Below are positions 7,100 to 14,917 of a DNA stretch of 29,512 nucleotides, in pieces (the stretch's first letter is position 1; each line of letters begins with the position of its first letter). Location of the stretch: positions 1-29,512 of the forward strand of contig CAZCAI010000038.1 of assembly GCA_964496595.1 (NCBI GenBank). Reading direction: 5' to 3'. The position numbers and the translations under genes were made by a program. The notes under the pieces were generated by a model, which did not search any database, had not been told where the DNA came from, and saw only the letters and a program-made list of their open reading frames with translations. The stretch comes from JAAAOZ01 sp964496595. GTDB taxonomy: Bacteria; Chloroflexota; Anaerolineae; B4-G1; SLSP01.

Positions 7100-7711
7100 A
7101 TGTCTAAGTTTAGGATGTGTTTAATTGTTCCATTGTTGCTATTGGCACTGTCAATTCTTTACGATAATACCGTACTTGCACAAGAACCAATACCACCCTC
7201 TGATATGGTTATTACAGAGCATTCACGTTTGGAATGGGTTACAGAGGACAATAACAAGAACGCTAAACAAGTATTAGTCACTTACGTTGAAGCAACTCAA
7301 AATGCAGTTGTGGAAATTCCCAAGATGGATGATACTTTGGATAGTGATCAAGCTGTAATAGGAAGTGTTACTGTAACTATGTGGCGAGGATTATCCTATT
7401 ACCGCTATGATCCGTGGAACTATATGGCGAAAACTGGGGCTCGAACACAAACGAGTGAGTGCGTTAATGCTGTTCGCGTAACTCCCAAACACAAATATTC
7501 AGGACCGAGTGGCACTTTTTGGCGAAATGGATCGGAAAAAAGTGATTGGGATCTGTGTAAAAATGATACCGGGGAGCAATGGATTAATCCATACAACTTA
7601 TACGCGATTGGAACAACACATACAGCAGTAGGAGATAAACACAAGGTAGAAATTAATGGCAACACGTATGAATGGTATGGGGAAGGGCCATCGGCAAGGC
7701 CTGGCTATTAA
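7100..7711 (+). CDS. Exported orphan protein
   Basis: A 203-aa protein with a clear signal peptide: hydrophobic segment at residues 6-22 and probable cleavage after VLA (residue 28). The mature part is rich in Trp, Tyr and Asn, with two cysteines about 40 residues apart (SECVNA and DLCKN) that could form a disulfide. No family is recognised. GGAGG at 7090-7094 gives better spacing to ATG 7100 than to ATG 7097; the reading frame stays open further upstream, but that part looks non-coding. Codon use and base composition are distinctly AT-richer than the core genes. A perfect-stem terminator follows. Confidence 0.7.
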   Translation: MSKFRMCLIVPLLLLALSILYDNTVLAQEPIPPSDMVITEHSRLEWVTEDNNKNAKQVLVTYVEATQNAVVEIPKMDDTLDSDQAVIGSVTVTMWRGLSYYRYDPWNYMAKTGARTQTSECVNAVRVTPKHKYSGPSGTFWRNGSEKSDWDLCKNDTGEQWINPYNLYAIGTTHTAVGDKHKVEINGNTYEWYGEGPSARPGY

Positions 7712-7743
7712 ATTCTGAAATGTAAAACTTTTCGTTTCTAATC

Positions 7744-7786
7744 CCCCCACTAATCTGACTAACTTCTCAGATTAGTGGGGGCTTTT
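7744..7786 (+). terminator. Rho-independent terminator
   Basis: A perfect 15-bp stem (7744-7758 with 7767-7781), an 8-nt loop, then cTTTT. It ends the transcript of the exported protein at 7100; AGGAGG for the next gene begins only six bases further on. Confidence 0.92.
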
Positions 7787-7802
7787 ATATTAGGAGGCTA
7801 TA

Positions 7803-8846
7803 GTGACTCAACATTATCTCTATTGGATAGGTTTTTGCTTGTGTATCTTTTTGGCTTCTGGCTGTCAAGTTTCTACACCGGTAGCGGAGTTTAGCAGAAT
7901 GCCTATCGCAACGATTCCACCAGGAAGCCAACCGGGAGATATGTACACTGAAACATTAGAAAGTGCGCGTGCGATTGGATTGCAGCATCCCAATGGTGTT
8001 TCCTCTGGGTTATTTGCGAGTTATGGTGTGCAGTTTGAAAACTCTTTTTACTCTTTCCACATAGACTCGGGGCAAGCATTTGTCGGACGCGGCTGGCTTT
8101 TAAGCAGCGCACACGAATCTCATGATTTTGTAGTGTCATGCTGGGTAGATTACATTCAAGTATCGTGTCATCCGGATTGGGAGAAGCAGCATTATATCCG
8201 ACTTGAATCTGAAGAAGATATTCTATTCCCCATCATAATATCCGGGTTGACGGAAGGGGTTCACGATGTACAATTCCTTGCAGTACGAGACCCTTATGTT
8301 GGAATAGAAATGGCTGATCTTCAAGAACGTTCTGAAACATTTACAGCATCTCCCTACCGTAATCTTTATGTGGGAACTTCTAATGCCCCCCCAAAGATCG
8401 AAAGTGTAGCGCCAGTTACTAAAGCGCCACTGCCGGTGCTGGATGTCACATTTTTTATTAGTAAGAAAGCAAAACCTGTAGAAGCACAAGGCGTTGAGGT
8501 TTGGTTGTCGGAAACAACGTCACCAAATGAATTTTTGGATTTTTACATTCATTTCAATGGACAAGATGATCCCAATGATAATTTGATGGCGGTGATGGCC
8601 CTTGTTAATTACGAACAAGTCCCTTTATATATTGATGGTATGCCCCATATCCCGTTGTATGTACAACGGGAGGCAAGAACGTGGCAGCCAATAACAGTAC
8701 AATTGCGTGTTCCCGACAAGGTGGGTGTATATGAAATGTTAATCATTGTGCGTAGTTACGCACATCAACAAATTGAAGTTGACGGGCGATATATCAGCAA
8801 TACATCCGAATATAGTTCTCAACGTGTGCGCTTGAGGGTGCAATAG
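7803..8846 (+). CDS. Putative lipoprotein, orphan
   Basis: A 347-aa protein with a GTG start 5 nt after AGGAGG (7792-7797). The N-terminus is a lipoprotein signal: hydrophobic residues 6-18 and lipobox LASGC with the lipidated cysteine at residue 21. The rest looks beta-rich, with a Pro-rich break around residues 197-212 that may separate two beta-sandwich domains. No enzyme motif is recognised. It is AT-rich like the preceding exported protein, so the two may have arrived together. An attC-like site begins 43 bp after its stop, so it could be the first surviving member of the cassette array. Confidence 0.72.
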   Translation: MTQHYLYWIGFCLCIFLASGCQVSTPVAEFSRMPIATIPPGSQPGDMYTETLESARAIGLQHPNGVSSGLFASYGVQFENSFYSFHIDSGQAFVGRGWLLSSAHESHDFVVSCWVDYIQVSCHPDWEKQHYIRLESEEDILFPIIISGLTEGVHDVQFLAVRDPYVGIEMADLQERSETFTASPYRNLYVGTSNAPPKIESVAPVTKAPLPVLDVTFFISKKAKPVEAQGVEVWLSETTSPNEFLDFYIHFNGQDDPNDNLMAVMALVNYEQVPLYIDGMPHIPLYVQREARTWQPITVQLRVPDKVGVYEMLIIVRSYAHQQIEVDGRYISNTSEYSSQRVRLRVQ

Positions 8847-8888
8847 AAAAACAGAATGGCTCTTCTGGTTACGTTAGGTAAATGCCCC

Positions 8889-9019
8889 GCCCAACATTGC
8901 ATCAAGACCGACCGCGCCTTTGGCGCGTGCTGGCAAAGGGGAAACGCGCTTTGGAGCGTACCTGCTGGCAAAGGGGTTTTCCACGCAGTCGGTGCGGCGG
9001 CTTATGCTTACTGTTAGGC
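8889..9019 (+). other. attC-like recombination site 1 (131 bp)
   Basis: GCCCAAC (8889-8895, RYYYAAC form) opens and GTTAGGC (9013-9019, GTTRRRY form) closes an imperfect palindrome. The right end read backwards, gcctaacagtaagcataagc, aligns with the left gcccaacattgcatcaag, and both continue with an accgac word. The centre contains a duplicated gctggcaaagggg. Position, length and end consensus all fit an integron cassette attC site. Confidence 0.68.
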
Positions 9020-9040
9020 GTAGCCCTTGAATAGACTATT

Positions 9041-9565
9041 GTGAATTCTAAAGAAATCTTAGCTAACTACGTCTTGGGGAACGTGGATGAGTCTGCGCTC
9101 ATCGACGTGGCGCTACAGGCGCTTGCGGAGGGGCATGATTCTCCGGCCCTTCGTGTATTGGCCGGTGAAAACCCCGCCGATTTCAACGCCTTTGAAGTCC
9201 GTGAGCTCTTGAGCCGCGTGTTAATCCAACTCAACTGGTCGCTCCCATCGCCCCAGGAGGCAGCACGAGTTCTTCTCTGTTACTGGGCAAGGAACATTAT
9301 AGCCGGAAATGTCACTCCCAAGGATGGTGCTGGCCACGTCACGCACGAAATCTATATGTACTTCCGCAACCAACAGAAGGAGACATACATTGGAGAGTGT
9401 CTTGACGTGTCTGGACTGATCAGTTTGTACTATGCGTATGATGACTTGCAGGAAGGCTTCATCGAGTATCAAGGAAAACCTTTGACAAAGGACGAGGCGG
9501 GGACAGTCCTAGATTCGGAAGTTTTGAAAGAAGCACATCGATATCTCCAGGAGCATTGCGCCTAA
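9041..9565 (+). CDS. Cassette-borne hypothetical protein
   Basis: A 174-aa mostly helical, soluble, acidic protein with no recognised domain. It begins with GTG at 9041, 21 bp after attC-like site 1. No strong Shine-Dalgarno is visible, which is common for cassette genes. The TAA stop (9563-9565) is embedded in GCCTAAC (9560-9566), the left end of another attC-like sequence, an arrangement typical of integron cassettes. The exact start is uncertain. Confidence 0.65.
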   Translation: MNSKEILANYVLGNVDESALIDVALQALAEGHDSPALRVLAGENPADFNAFEVRELLSRVLIQLNWSLPSPQEAARVLLCYWARNIIAGNVTPKDGAGHVTHEIYMYFRNQQKETYIGECLDVSGLISLYYAYDDLQEGFIEYQGKPLTKDEAGTVLDSEVLKEAHRYLQEHCA

Positions 9566-9620
9566 CCAGCGCTTCCAGCCGACGCGCTCCACGTGCGGCT
9601 CAACTCGCGGCCCATTGGGT
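9560..9620 (+). other. Truncated attC-like site
   Basis: GCCTAAC at 9560-9566 is followed by an attC-style internal arm: AGCCG at 9577-9581 pairs with CGGCT near 9596-9600. No GTTRRRY end is found before the next gene at 9794, so the right half seems to be lost. The remainder up to 9760 is unassigned. Confidence 0.5.
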
Positions 9621-9793
9621 GGCGCAGGGTGCCGATGGAATACTGAAATCGGATAATCGAGATCATCACGCCGTCGGTTCAAATCCCTCCGATGGCGCAA
9701 CCTCGTGCATCTCCAACCCCTTGGAACAGCTTCGTTTGCCCGTACGGTGGGCCATTTGACCTAATTCGATGAGGAGTCTATGAGGAGTCTATG

Positions 9794-10530
9794 ATGAAGA
9801 ACGTCATTCTGCGTCCCAATGGAATACCGGTGTATAGCTTTTTGAGTCTTATTAATGCCCGTCAGGCGGAAGATGATGGGCTTCAGAAGAAAATTCTGGA
9901 CTGTGGGGCAGGTGGGCCGGTCCCACCACTGGCTCTGTTTCATCAGCATGGGTTCGAGGGTTGGGGGATCGACACGTCAAAGGAGCAGTTGGAGCGGGCG
10001 AGGCAGTTCTGCCAAGGGCAAGGCATCGAGTTGTATCTGCGCGAAGGAGATATGCGTTGGATTCCATTTGAAGAAGGAGCCTTTGACTACATCTATGAGC
10101 ACTACTCGATGTGTCATTTGAGCAAGCAGGATACGGATCTGGCCGTGAGTGAGATGTATCGAGTGTTGAAACGAGGAGGGGTGTGTTTCCTGGGTGTCAT
10201 TTCAGCGGATACGTGGCCCAAATCGCTTTTCGGACAAGAAGAACAGCCGGGGGAGTATTGAGGTGAGGAGAATGGGAACGAGCGGACGCGGCAACTCTAT
10301 TCACCGATCAAGAGGCGGATGAACTGGTGTCGACTTGGAAGATCGTGCTGAAGCAGAAGCAAGTACGGTACCTTCGAGAAGCCGCTGAGGAGATGTCTTT
10401 AGCGGGGTGGATGGATCTGTACGAAGAGGCGGAGGGCAGCTTCTCGCGAGAAGAATGGCGAGCGAGATACGAAAGTCGAGCAGATGAGTTTCGATATGTG
10501 CATTTGTACTACTACTTGAAGAAGGCGTAA
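9794..10530 (+). pseudogene. Broken class I SAM-dependent methyltransferase
   Basis: Residues 1-155 carry the AdoMet-binding fold: motif I DCGAGG, an acidic end of strand two (GID) and an EGDMRW segment. The frame then stops at TGA (10259-10261), just after PGEY. Continuing past that codon reads GEENGNERT in the same frame. From about 10300 the methyltransferase tail (FTDQEADELV to LYYYLKKA, ending 10530) continues in another frame. The simplest reading is a Trp TGG changed to TGA plus an indel between about 10289 and 10302. A sequencing error is possible but would need two events. An 11-bp tandem duplication, tgaggagtcta (9770-9780 and 9781-9791), doubles the ribosome site. Probably non-functional; it occupies a cassette closed by attC-like site 2. 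Confidence 0.72.
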
Positions 10531-10562
10531 TAAATCGGGAGTTGGCTTCGGTCCGCGGCGTC

Positions 10563-10687
10563 GCCCAACTAGTCGCTTAAACTGACGCGGCTTTCCGCGT
10601 TGTATTGATAGTCAGATTTTCGTGTCGTGCTGGGGATTGAGGGACTACTTGTATAAGCCGCCGTGCGAGTTATGCGGGCCGTTAGCC
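10563..10687 (+). other. attC-like recombination site 2 (125 bp)
   Basis: GCCCAAC (10563-10569) and GTTAGCC (10681-10687) bound an imperfect palindrome. The left arm cgcttaaactgacgcggctt aligns with the complement of the right arm, cgcataactcgcacggcgg. The right end departs at one base from strict GTTRRRY. The site lies between the broken methyltransferase and the next small gene, as expected for a cassette boundary. Confidence 0.62.
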
Positions 10688-10711
10688 GCTACCTAATCGA
10701 GTTGAGGTGTA

Positions 10712-10915
10712 ATGGAGTATCCCAAATGTAGATTTTGTGGATCGGAGCGATGCGCTGAGATTCTGTACGGGCGTGTGGCGGAGACGGAGCGACTGCGCGA
10801 GGATTTGGAAGCTGGCAGGGTGGTCCTAGGCGGATGTCTCGTCTTCGCAGGGATGCCCCGTTGGCGATGTTTGGAATGCGGCAAAGAGTGGGGAGACGCA
10901 TTTGAGCGGGCGTGA
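10712..10915 (+). CDS. Small zinc-ribbon protein
   Basis: A 67-aa protein with two CxxC pairs (C6/C9 and C53/C56) flanking a helical middle, the pattern of a small zinc ribbon. Similar short proteins of unknown role are widespread in bacteria and often travel in cassettes or phage-like DNA; that is recollection, not a search. GAGGTG precedes the ATG at good spacing. The gene starts 25 bp after attC-like site 2. Just after the stop, a short gctgttagttgg word (10934-10945) may be the remnant of a further attC. Confidence 0.7.
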   Translation: MEYPKCRFCGSERCAEILYGRVAETERLREDLEAGRVVLGGCLVFAGMPRWRCLECGKEWGDAFERA

Positions 10916-11016
10916 CTCGCCCTTTGCCGGCGCTGTTAGTTGGCCGGGATTTCACATTTGCGCCTGTACCGTTCCACACTAGACTGATATAGTATAAGAA
11001 GTAGATCAAGATAATC

Positions 11017-11055
11017 CCAAGAGGTCGATGATCATTCATCGGCCTCTTGGTTTTT
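11017..11055 (+). terminator. Rho-independent terminator
   Basis: A 15-bp stem with one G-T pair (11017-11031 with 11036-11050), loop tcat, then TTTTT. It separates the cassette region from the ftsY block. Confidence 0.88.
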
Positions 11056-11238
11056 CTAGGGGTTGAAGGTGCAGTTTTGGCCCCCAGGCTTGGATTTTTC
11101 TTCATCGAATAGGCCAAAACTGCATAGCGACAGCCGGGTTGTTTCACGGTTCCCAAAAGCGGGAGATATATAATATCACAGTACATTACTGGGCGAGATG
11201 GATAAAATGTTATGACAAGTGAAACACCGGCTTCGCCC
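11056..11238. other. Intergenic with 13-bp perfect inverted repeat
   Basis: No gene is supported. tgcagttttggcc (11070-11082) and ggccaaaactgca (11112-11124) form a perfect 13-bp inverted repeat around a 29-nt spacer. The rest shows nothing recognisable. Confidence 0.7.
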
Positions 11239-11266
11239 TTGACGCGCTTACACGTGAGGCTATAAT
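11239..11266 (+). promoter_or_regulatory. Sigma-70-type promoter for ftsY
   Basis: TTGACG (11239-11244) and TATAAT (11261-11266) with a 16-bp spacer. Transcription would start near 11273, so the leader of about 128 nt contains the structured repeat at 11286-11379. Confidence 0.78.
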
Positions 11267-11285
11267 CATCTTAGTTCGTGAGTTG

Positions 11286-11379
11286 AGGCCGTTCCAAGAA
11301 AATAAACCTCCCAAAAACGAGTTGTTTTCTGAGGAAAGAGGCTCAGTTTTGGGAGGTGTTTTAAACCCTGGAACTACCT
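11286..11379 (+). repeat. Structured ~94-bp repeat, copy 1 (ftsY leader)
   Basis: It is similar to 21066-21157. Outer arms aggccgttcca and tggaactacct pair, and inside them cctcccaaaa (11307-11316) pairs perfectly with ttttgggagg (11347-11356), followed by a tgttttaaa tract. The form is that of a terminator or attenuator. Placed between promoter and ftsY, it could limit read-through. Confidence 0.8.
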
Positions 11380-11400
11380 GAGAGAGGTAAAAGCTAAAAA

Positions 11401-12303
11401 ATGAAAGGTCTTTTTGAAAGTCTACGCAAGACGCGCAACAGCGTCTTTGGTCAGATTGCGAATGTGTTGGGCGCGGGCGACATCACCGAGGAGACGTGGG
11501 AGGATCTGGAAGCAATCCTGATGCAGGGGGATGTGGGTGTGGAGACGACCTTAGATTTGGTCGCGCGCCTGCGCGAGCGGGTGAACGAGGAGGGCATCTA
11601 TCGCGCGGATCAACTCCAGAAGCTTCTCCAAGAAGAACTGGTCGCGCTGATGCCGGAGCCGGAGCCGCTGAACCTGGATTGGCCGCTGGCCGTGATTTTG
11701 GTCGTCGGCGTCAATGGCTCGGGCAAGACCACCAGCATCGCCAAGCTGGCCTATCGCTTCAAGCAGCAGGGCAAGAGCGTGATGTTGGCCGCCGCCGACA
11801 CCTTCCGCGCCGCCGCCATCGATCAGATCAAGATCTGGGGCGAGCGCGTGGGCGTGCCCGTCGTCGCCAAGCCGGAGGGCAGCGATCCCAGCGCCGTCAC
11901 CTACGACGCGATCCAGATCGCCCGCGCCAAGAAAGTCGACATCCTTATCATCGACACGGCGGGCCGCTTGCACACGCAGCACAATCTCATGGCCGAGATG
12001 GAGAAGATCCAGCACGTCATCGCCAGGCGCGTGGCGTGGGCGCCGCACGAGACGCTCCTCGTCTTGGACGCCACGACGGGGCAGAACGGCCTCATCCAGG
12101 CGCAGCACTTCCTGGAGGCCGTCAAGGTCAGCGGCGCGATCTTGGCCAAATTGGACGGCAGCGCCAAGGGCGGGATGGTGCTCTCGATTGGCCATCGCCT
12201 CGAGTTGCCGGTGCGCTTTGTGGGCACGGGTGAGACGTTGGAGGATTTCGCGCCCTTTGATCGCGAGGCATTCGTCGAGGGGCTGTTGGGGGATGGGAAG
12301 TAA
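11401..12303 (+). CDS. ftsY: Signal recognition particle receptor FtsY
   Basis: A 300-aa SRP-receptor GTPase that docks ribosome-SRP complexes at the membrane for co-translational insertion. The N-terminal helical domain (about 1-90) precedes the G domain: P-loop GVNGSGKTT at 103-111, DTFRAAA at 133-139, DTAGR at 185-189, and AKLDGSAKGG, where TKLD is more usual. The long acidic N-terminal A domain of E. coli FtsY is missing, as in many bacteria. GAGG lies 13 nt before the ATG, a rather long spacing. prfB starts 51 bp downstream, so the two are probably one transcript. Confidence 0.96.
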   Translation: MKGLFESLRKTRNSVFGQIANVLGAGDITEETWEDLEAILMQGDVGVETTLDLVARLRERVNEEGIYRADQLQKLLQEELVALMPEPEPLNLDWPLAVILVVGVNGSGKTTSIAKLAYRFKQQGKSVMLAAADTFRAAAIDQIKIWGERVGVPVVAKPEGSDPSAVTYDAIQIARAKKVDILIIDTAGRLHTQHNLMAEMEKIQHVIARRVAWAPHETLLVLDATTGQNGLIQAQHFLEAVKVSGAILAKLDGSAKGGMVLSIGHRLELPVRFVGTGETLEDFAPFDREAFVEGLLGDGK

Positions 12304-12354
12304 GGTTCAAGGATTAAGGACTGAGGATTAAGAATTCAGAATGGAGAATAGAGA

Positions 12355-13468
12355 ATGAGTGAGTTAGCAGATCGATTGGGACGGTTGGCCGAGCGCATCG
12401 AGACGATCTGGGGGCGGCTTTGACCTCGCGAGACAAGCCGAGGAGATCGCTGAATTAGAGCAACAATCCGCCGCGCCGGAGTTCTGGGATGATCCCGAAG
12501 GCGCCGGCCAGGTGATGCAGCGGCTGTCGTCGCTGCGGGAAGAACTGAGCTACTGGACTGAGTTACGGCAGCGCATCGAGGACGCGCAAGAGTTGTTAAT
12601 GTTGGCCGATGAGGGCGATGAAGGCGATGCGGAGCTGCTGGCGGAGTTGGCGTCGGAGACGGAAGCGTTAGAGGAAGAATTGGGCCGGGCGGAGTTTCGG
12701 CTGTTGCTCTCCGGCCGCTACGATCAGGGCGACGCCATCCTGGCGATTCACGCCGGGGCGGGCGGCACCGATGCCCAGGACTGGGCCGAGATGCTGCTGC
12801 GGATGTTTCTCCGCTGGGCCGAGCAGCGCGGTTACGCCACCGAGATTTTGGATTCGCTGGCGGGGGACGAGGCCGGCATCAAGAGCGTGACGGTGAGCAT
12901 CGCCGGGCGCTACGCCTACGGCTACCTCAAATGCGAGCGCGGCGTGCATCGGTTGGTGCGCCTCTCGCCCTTCGACTCGGCGCATCGGCGCCACACATCG
13001 TTCGCCTTAGTCGAGGTCTGGCCGGATCTGGCCAAGGACGTCGACGTCGAAATCGATCCCAGCGACCTGGAAATCGACACCTTCCGCGCCTCCTCCGCCG
13101 GCGGTCAGCACATGCAGAAGAACGAGACCGCCGTGCGCATCCGCCACATCCCCTCCGACATCGTCGTCGCGTGCGAAAACGAGCGCTCGCAGAGCCAGAA
13201 CAAAGCCACCGCGATGCGCATCCTGCGCGCGCAACTCATCCAGCGCCAAGAGGAAAAACGCCGCCAAAAGATCGACGCGCTCAAGGGCGAACACGTCGAG
13301 GCCGGCTGGGGGAACCAAATCCGCTCCTACGTGCTCCACCCCTATCAAATGGTCAAGGATCACCGCACCAACTACGAAACCGGCAACATCTCGGCGGTCT
13401 TAGATGGCGAGTTGGACGCCTTTATGGAAGCTTATCTGCGATACACGATGGGCGCGGATCGAAAGTGA
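12355..13468 (+). CDS. prfB: Peptide chain release factor 2, programmed +1 frameshift
   Basis: Release factor 2 recognises UGA and UAA and triggers peptide release in the ribosome. The first 22 codons from ATG 12355 end at an in-frame TGA (12421-12423) in the context CTT-TGA-C, preceded by a Shine-Dalgarno-like GGGGGCGG. A +1 shift at CTT continues as DLARQAEE to 13468, giving about 370 aa, normal for RF2. The anticodon-mimic SPF (LSPFDSAH) and the catalytic GGQ (SAGGQHMQ) are both present. Annotation that ignores the shift would begin near 12512 and lose the N-terminus. Stop recognition by RF2 itself sets the shift rate, so the gene is autoregulated; this is established for the family and the signal is visible here. 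Confidence 0.95.
12418..12424 (+). promoter_or_regulatory. prfB recoding site (CTTTGAC)
   Basis: The slippery CTT codon, UGA stop and following C match the canonical RF2 frameshift signal, with GGGGGCGG just upstream acting as the internal Shine-Dalgarno. Confidence 0.93.
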
Positions 13469-13472
13469 GAAG

Positions 13473-13566
13473 CCTTGCGAAGGTTGATGAGGACTTCAAA
13501 TCTAAAGCTATGTGCATATCAAAGCGATAGCTTGATCGAAAAGCCTTCTAATAACCTTCGCAAGGG
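13473..13566. repeat. CCTTGCGAAGGTT-bounded inverted repeat, copy R1
   Basis: ccttgcgaaggtt (13473-13485) and aaccttcgcaagg (13553-13565) are perfect 13-bp inverted arms. The interior is unrelated to copies R2-R4 but has its own small inverted repeat (aaagctat/atagctt). It lies directly after prfB and may act as a stem-loop at the transcript end. Confidence 0.85.
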
Positions 13567-13600
13567 TAGGTAAAAATCATTAACTTTGAGGAGGGGTAGG

Positions 13601-14857
13601 ATGGTCAGAGAGAAAGATGCAGACAAGAAGGGCGCCCCGCGCAAGATGTCGTCGGGGTCGGCAAAGAGCGGTCGTAGCCAAAAATCGAACGGGGCCTCAT
13701 CACGGCGGACAACATCGAAGAAACGGCCCGGCACATCGTCGCGCGGCCCCACCAAACACACCTCCATTTCCTCGTCCTCTTCATCGTTTTCCTCTTCTTC
13801 CTCGTCGTTTTCGGCCTCATCTGGCGCCGACTCTGATCCGCAGGCGCAACTCCTTCAGCTTCGATCTAGATGGGAGAGTCTGGCCGGCGCGGTCGCGTTG
13901 GCCTCGCTCTTGGATGAACTGGAGGATATGCAGCACACCGTCGAGAGCCTGGAGGGCGAAATCGCCGATCTGCGAGATCGCGGCTATCGCTATCACAGCA
14001 GTTGGGAGGAGGAAGCGGCCACCCTGCGCGATCGCTGGCCGGCGCAGGAATCGGACGCTCGGCGGCTGGTGGATGATCAGCGTTACCGCCTGCAATCGAC
14101 CGCCAACAGCGTCGAGCAGCTTCTGCGGCGCGCGGAGCGGCAGGATAGTTTGGTCCCCCAATTGGATCAACGGATCGGCGACCTGGAGCGTCAGATCGAC
14201 GAGGCGCGGCAGCGCGTGCGCGGCACCTTCGACTCGACCGAGAGCGCCGCTAACAGCCTGCGCGGCGAATTGCATCAGGCCCGCTTTGTGATGGAGAAGA
14301 TCGAGTCTGCCTCGTTCGACCTCTATCCAGAGGAACATCCCATCGCCGCGTGCAAGGCGGTCTGGGTGAGCGATCGCGAGGAGCCGGAGGGCTTGCTCTT
14401 CCTCACCGATGGCCGGCTCATCTTCGAGCAGCGGGAGAAGAAGGCGACTAAGAAGATTCTCTTCATCGTAACCGAGAAAGAGCTGGTGCAGGAGATGCTG
14501 TGGGATTCGCCTCTCGGCAACATCGAGGATACGGAATCCGAGGACAAGCGGGCGTTCCTCAAAAAGAAGGAATTGCTCACACTGCGCTTCACCGAGCGGA
14601 CGCGCGACCTGCCCGGTGACGTGACCGTGCAGATCAAGGGCAGCACGAATGAGCTATGGACCAGCTTGATCCGGCGGGCGAAGACGGGTCAATTGGATAC
14701 CGAGCGCGTTGAATTCCCAGAAGAGGAGGCCGGGGAGGAGATCTTATCTGCGGATCTGCCCACCGTCTGCCCCAGTTGCGGCGGGAAGTTGCCGCCCATC
14801 TTCAAAGGCATGCGCGAAGTGATCTGCGATTATTGCGGCGCCTTAGTCCGCTTCTAA
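13601..14857 (+). CDS. Coiled-coil protein with C-terminal zinc ribbon
   Basis: A 418-aa protein of unknown function. Residues 1-80 are basic and very Ser-rich, with long serine runs at 57-73, and look disordered. Residues 80-235 are charged and helical, probably coiled coil. Residues about 240-350 form a compact region with a hydrophobic FLTDGRLIF strand pattern, reminiscent of GRAM/PH-like lipid- or protein-binding folds. That resemblance is tentative. The last 30 residues carry CPSCGG and CDYCG, a zinc ribbon. ATG 13601 follows GAGGAGGGG at good spacing. No signal peptide or membrane segment is seen. It sits between prfB and tilS on the same strand. Confidence 0.7.
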   Translation: MVREKDADKKGAPRKMSSGSAKSGRSQKSNGASSRRTTSKKRPGTSSRGPTKHTSISSSSSSFSSSSSSFSASSGADSDPQAQLLQLRSRWESLAGAVALASLLDELEDMQHTVESLEGEIADLRDRGYRYHSSWEEEAATLRDRWPAQESDARRLVDDQRYRLQSTANSVEQLLRRAERQDSLVPQLDQRIGDLERQIDEARQRVRGTFDSTESAANSLRGELHQARFVMEKIESASFDLYPEEHPIAACKAVWVSDREEPEGLLFLTDGRLIFEQREKKATKKILFIVTEKELVQEMLWDSPLGNIEDTESEDKRAFLKKKELLTLRFTERTRDLPGDVTVQIKGSTNELWTSLIRRAKTGQLDTERVEFPEEEAGEEILSADLPTVCPSCGGKLPPIFKGMREVICDYCGALVRF

Positions 14858-14917
14858 CCTTCACCTTCCAGTTTCCAACCTCCAACTTCCAGCCTCCAGC
14901 CTCTAATTTTCAAGGAT
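14858..14917. repeat. Iterated-word spacer before tilS
   Basis: The gap consists of variants of ccttccagtttccaacctcc repeated about five times. It is one of several intergenic stretches in the window made of such imperfectly iterated words. Confidence 0.7.

Noticed and set aside
9628..9705. tRNA-like T-arm word (ggttcaaatcc) followed by ggcgcaacc
   Set aside because: The flanking bases do not form a 5-bp T stem, and I could not find a matching acceptor or anticodon arm. tRNAscan-SE would settle it.
13755..13825. Low-complexity tcctcttcatcg run as a possible microsatellite
   Set aside because: It encodes the poly-serine segment of the 418-aa protein in frame.
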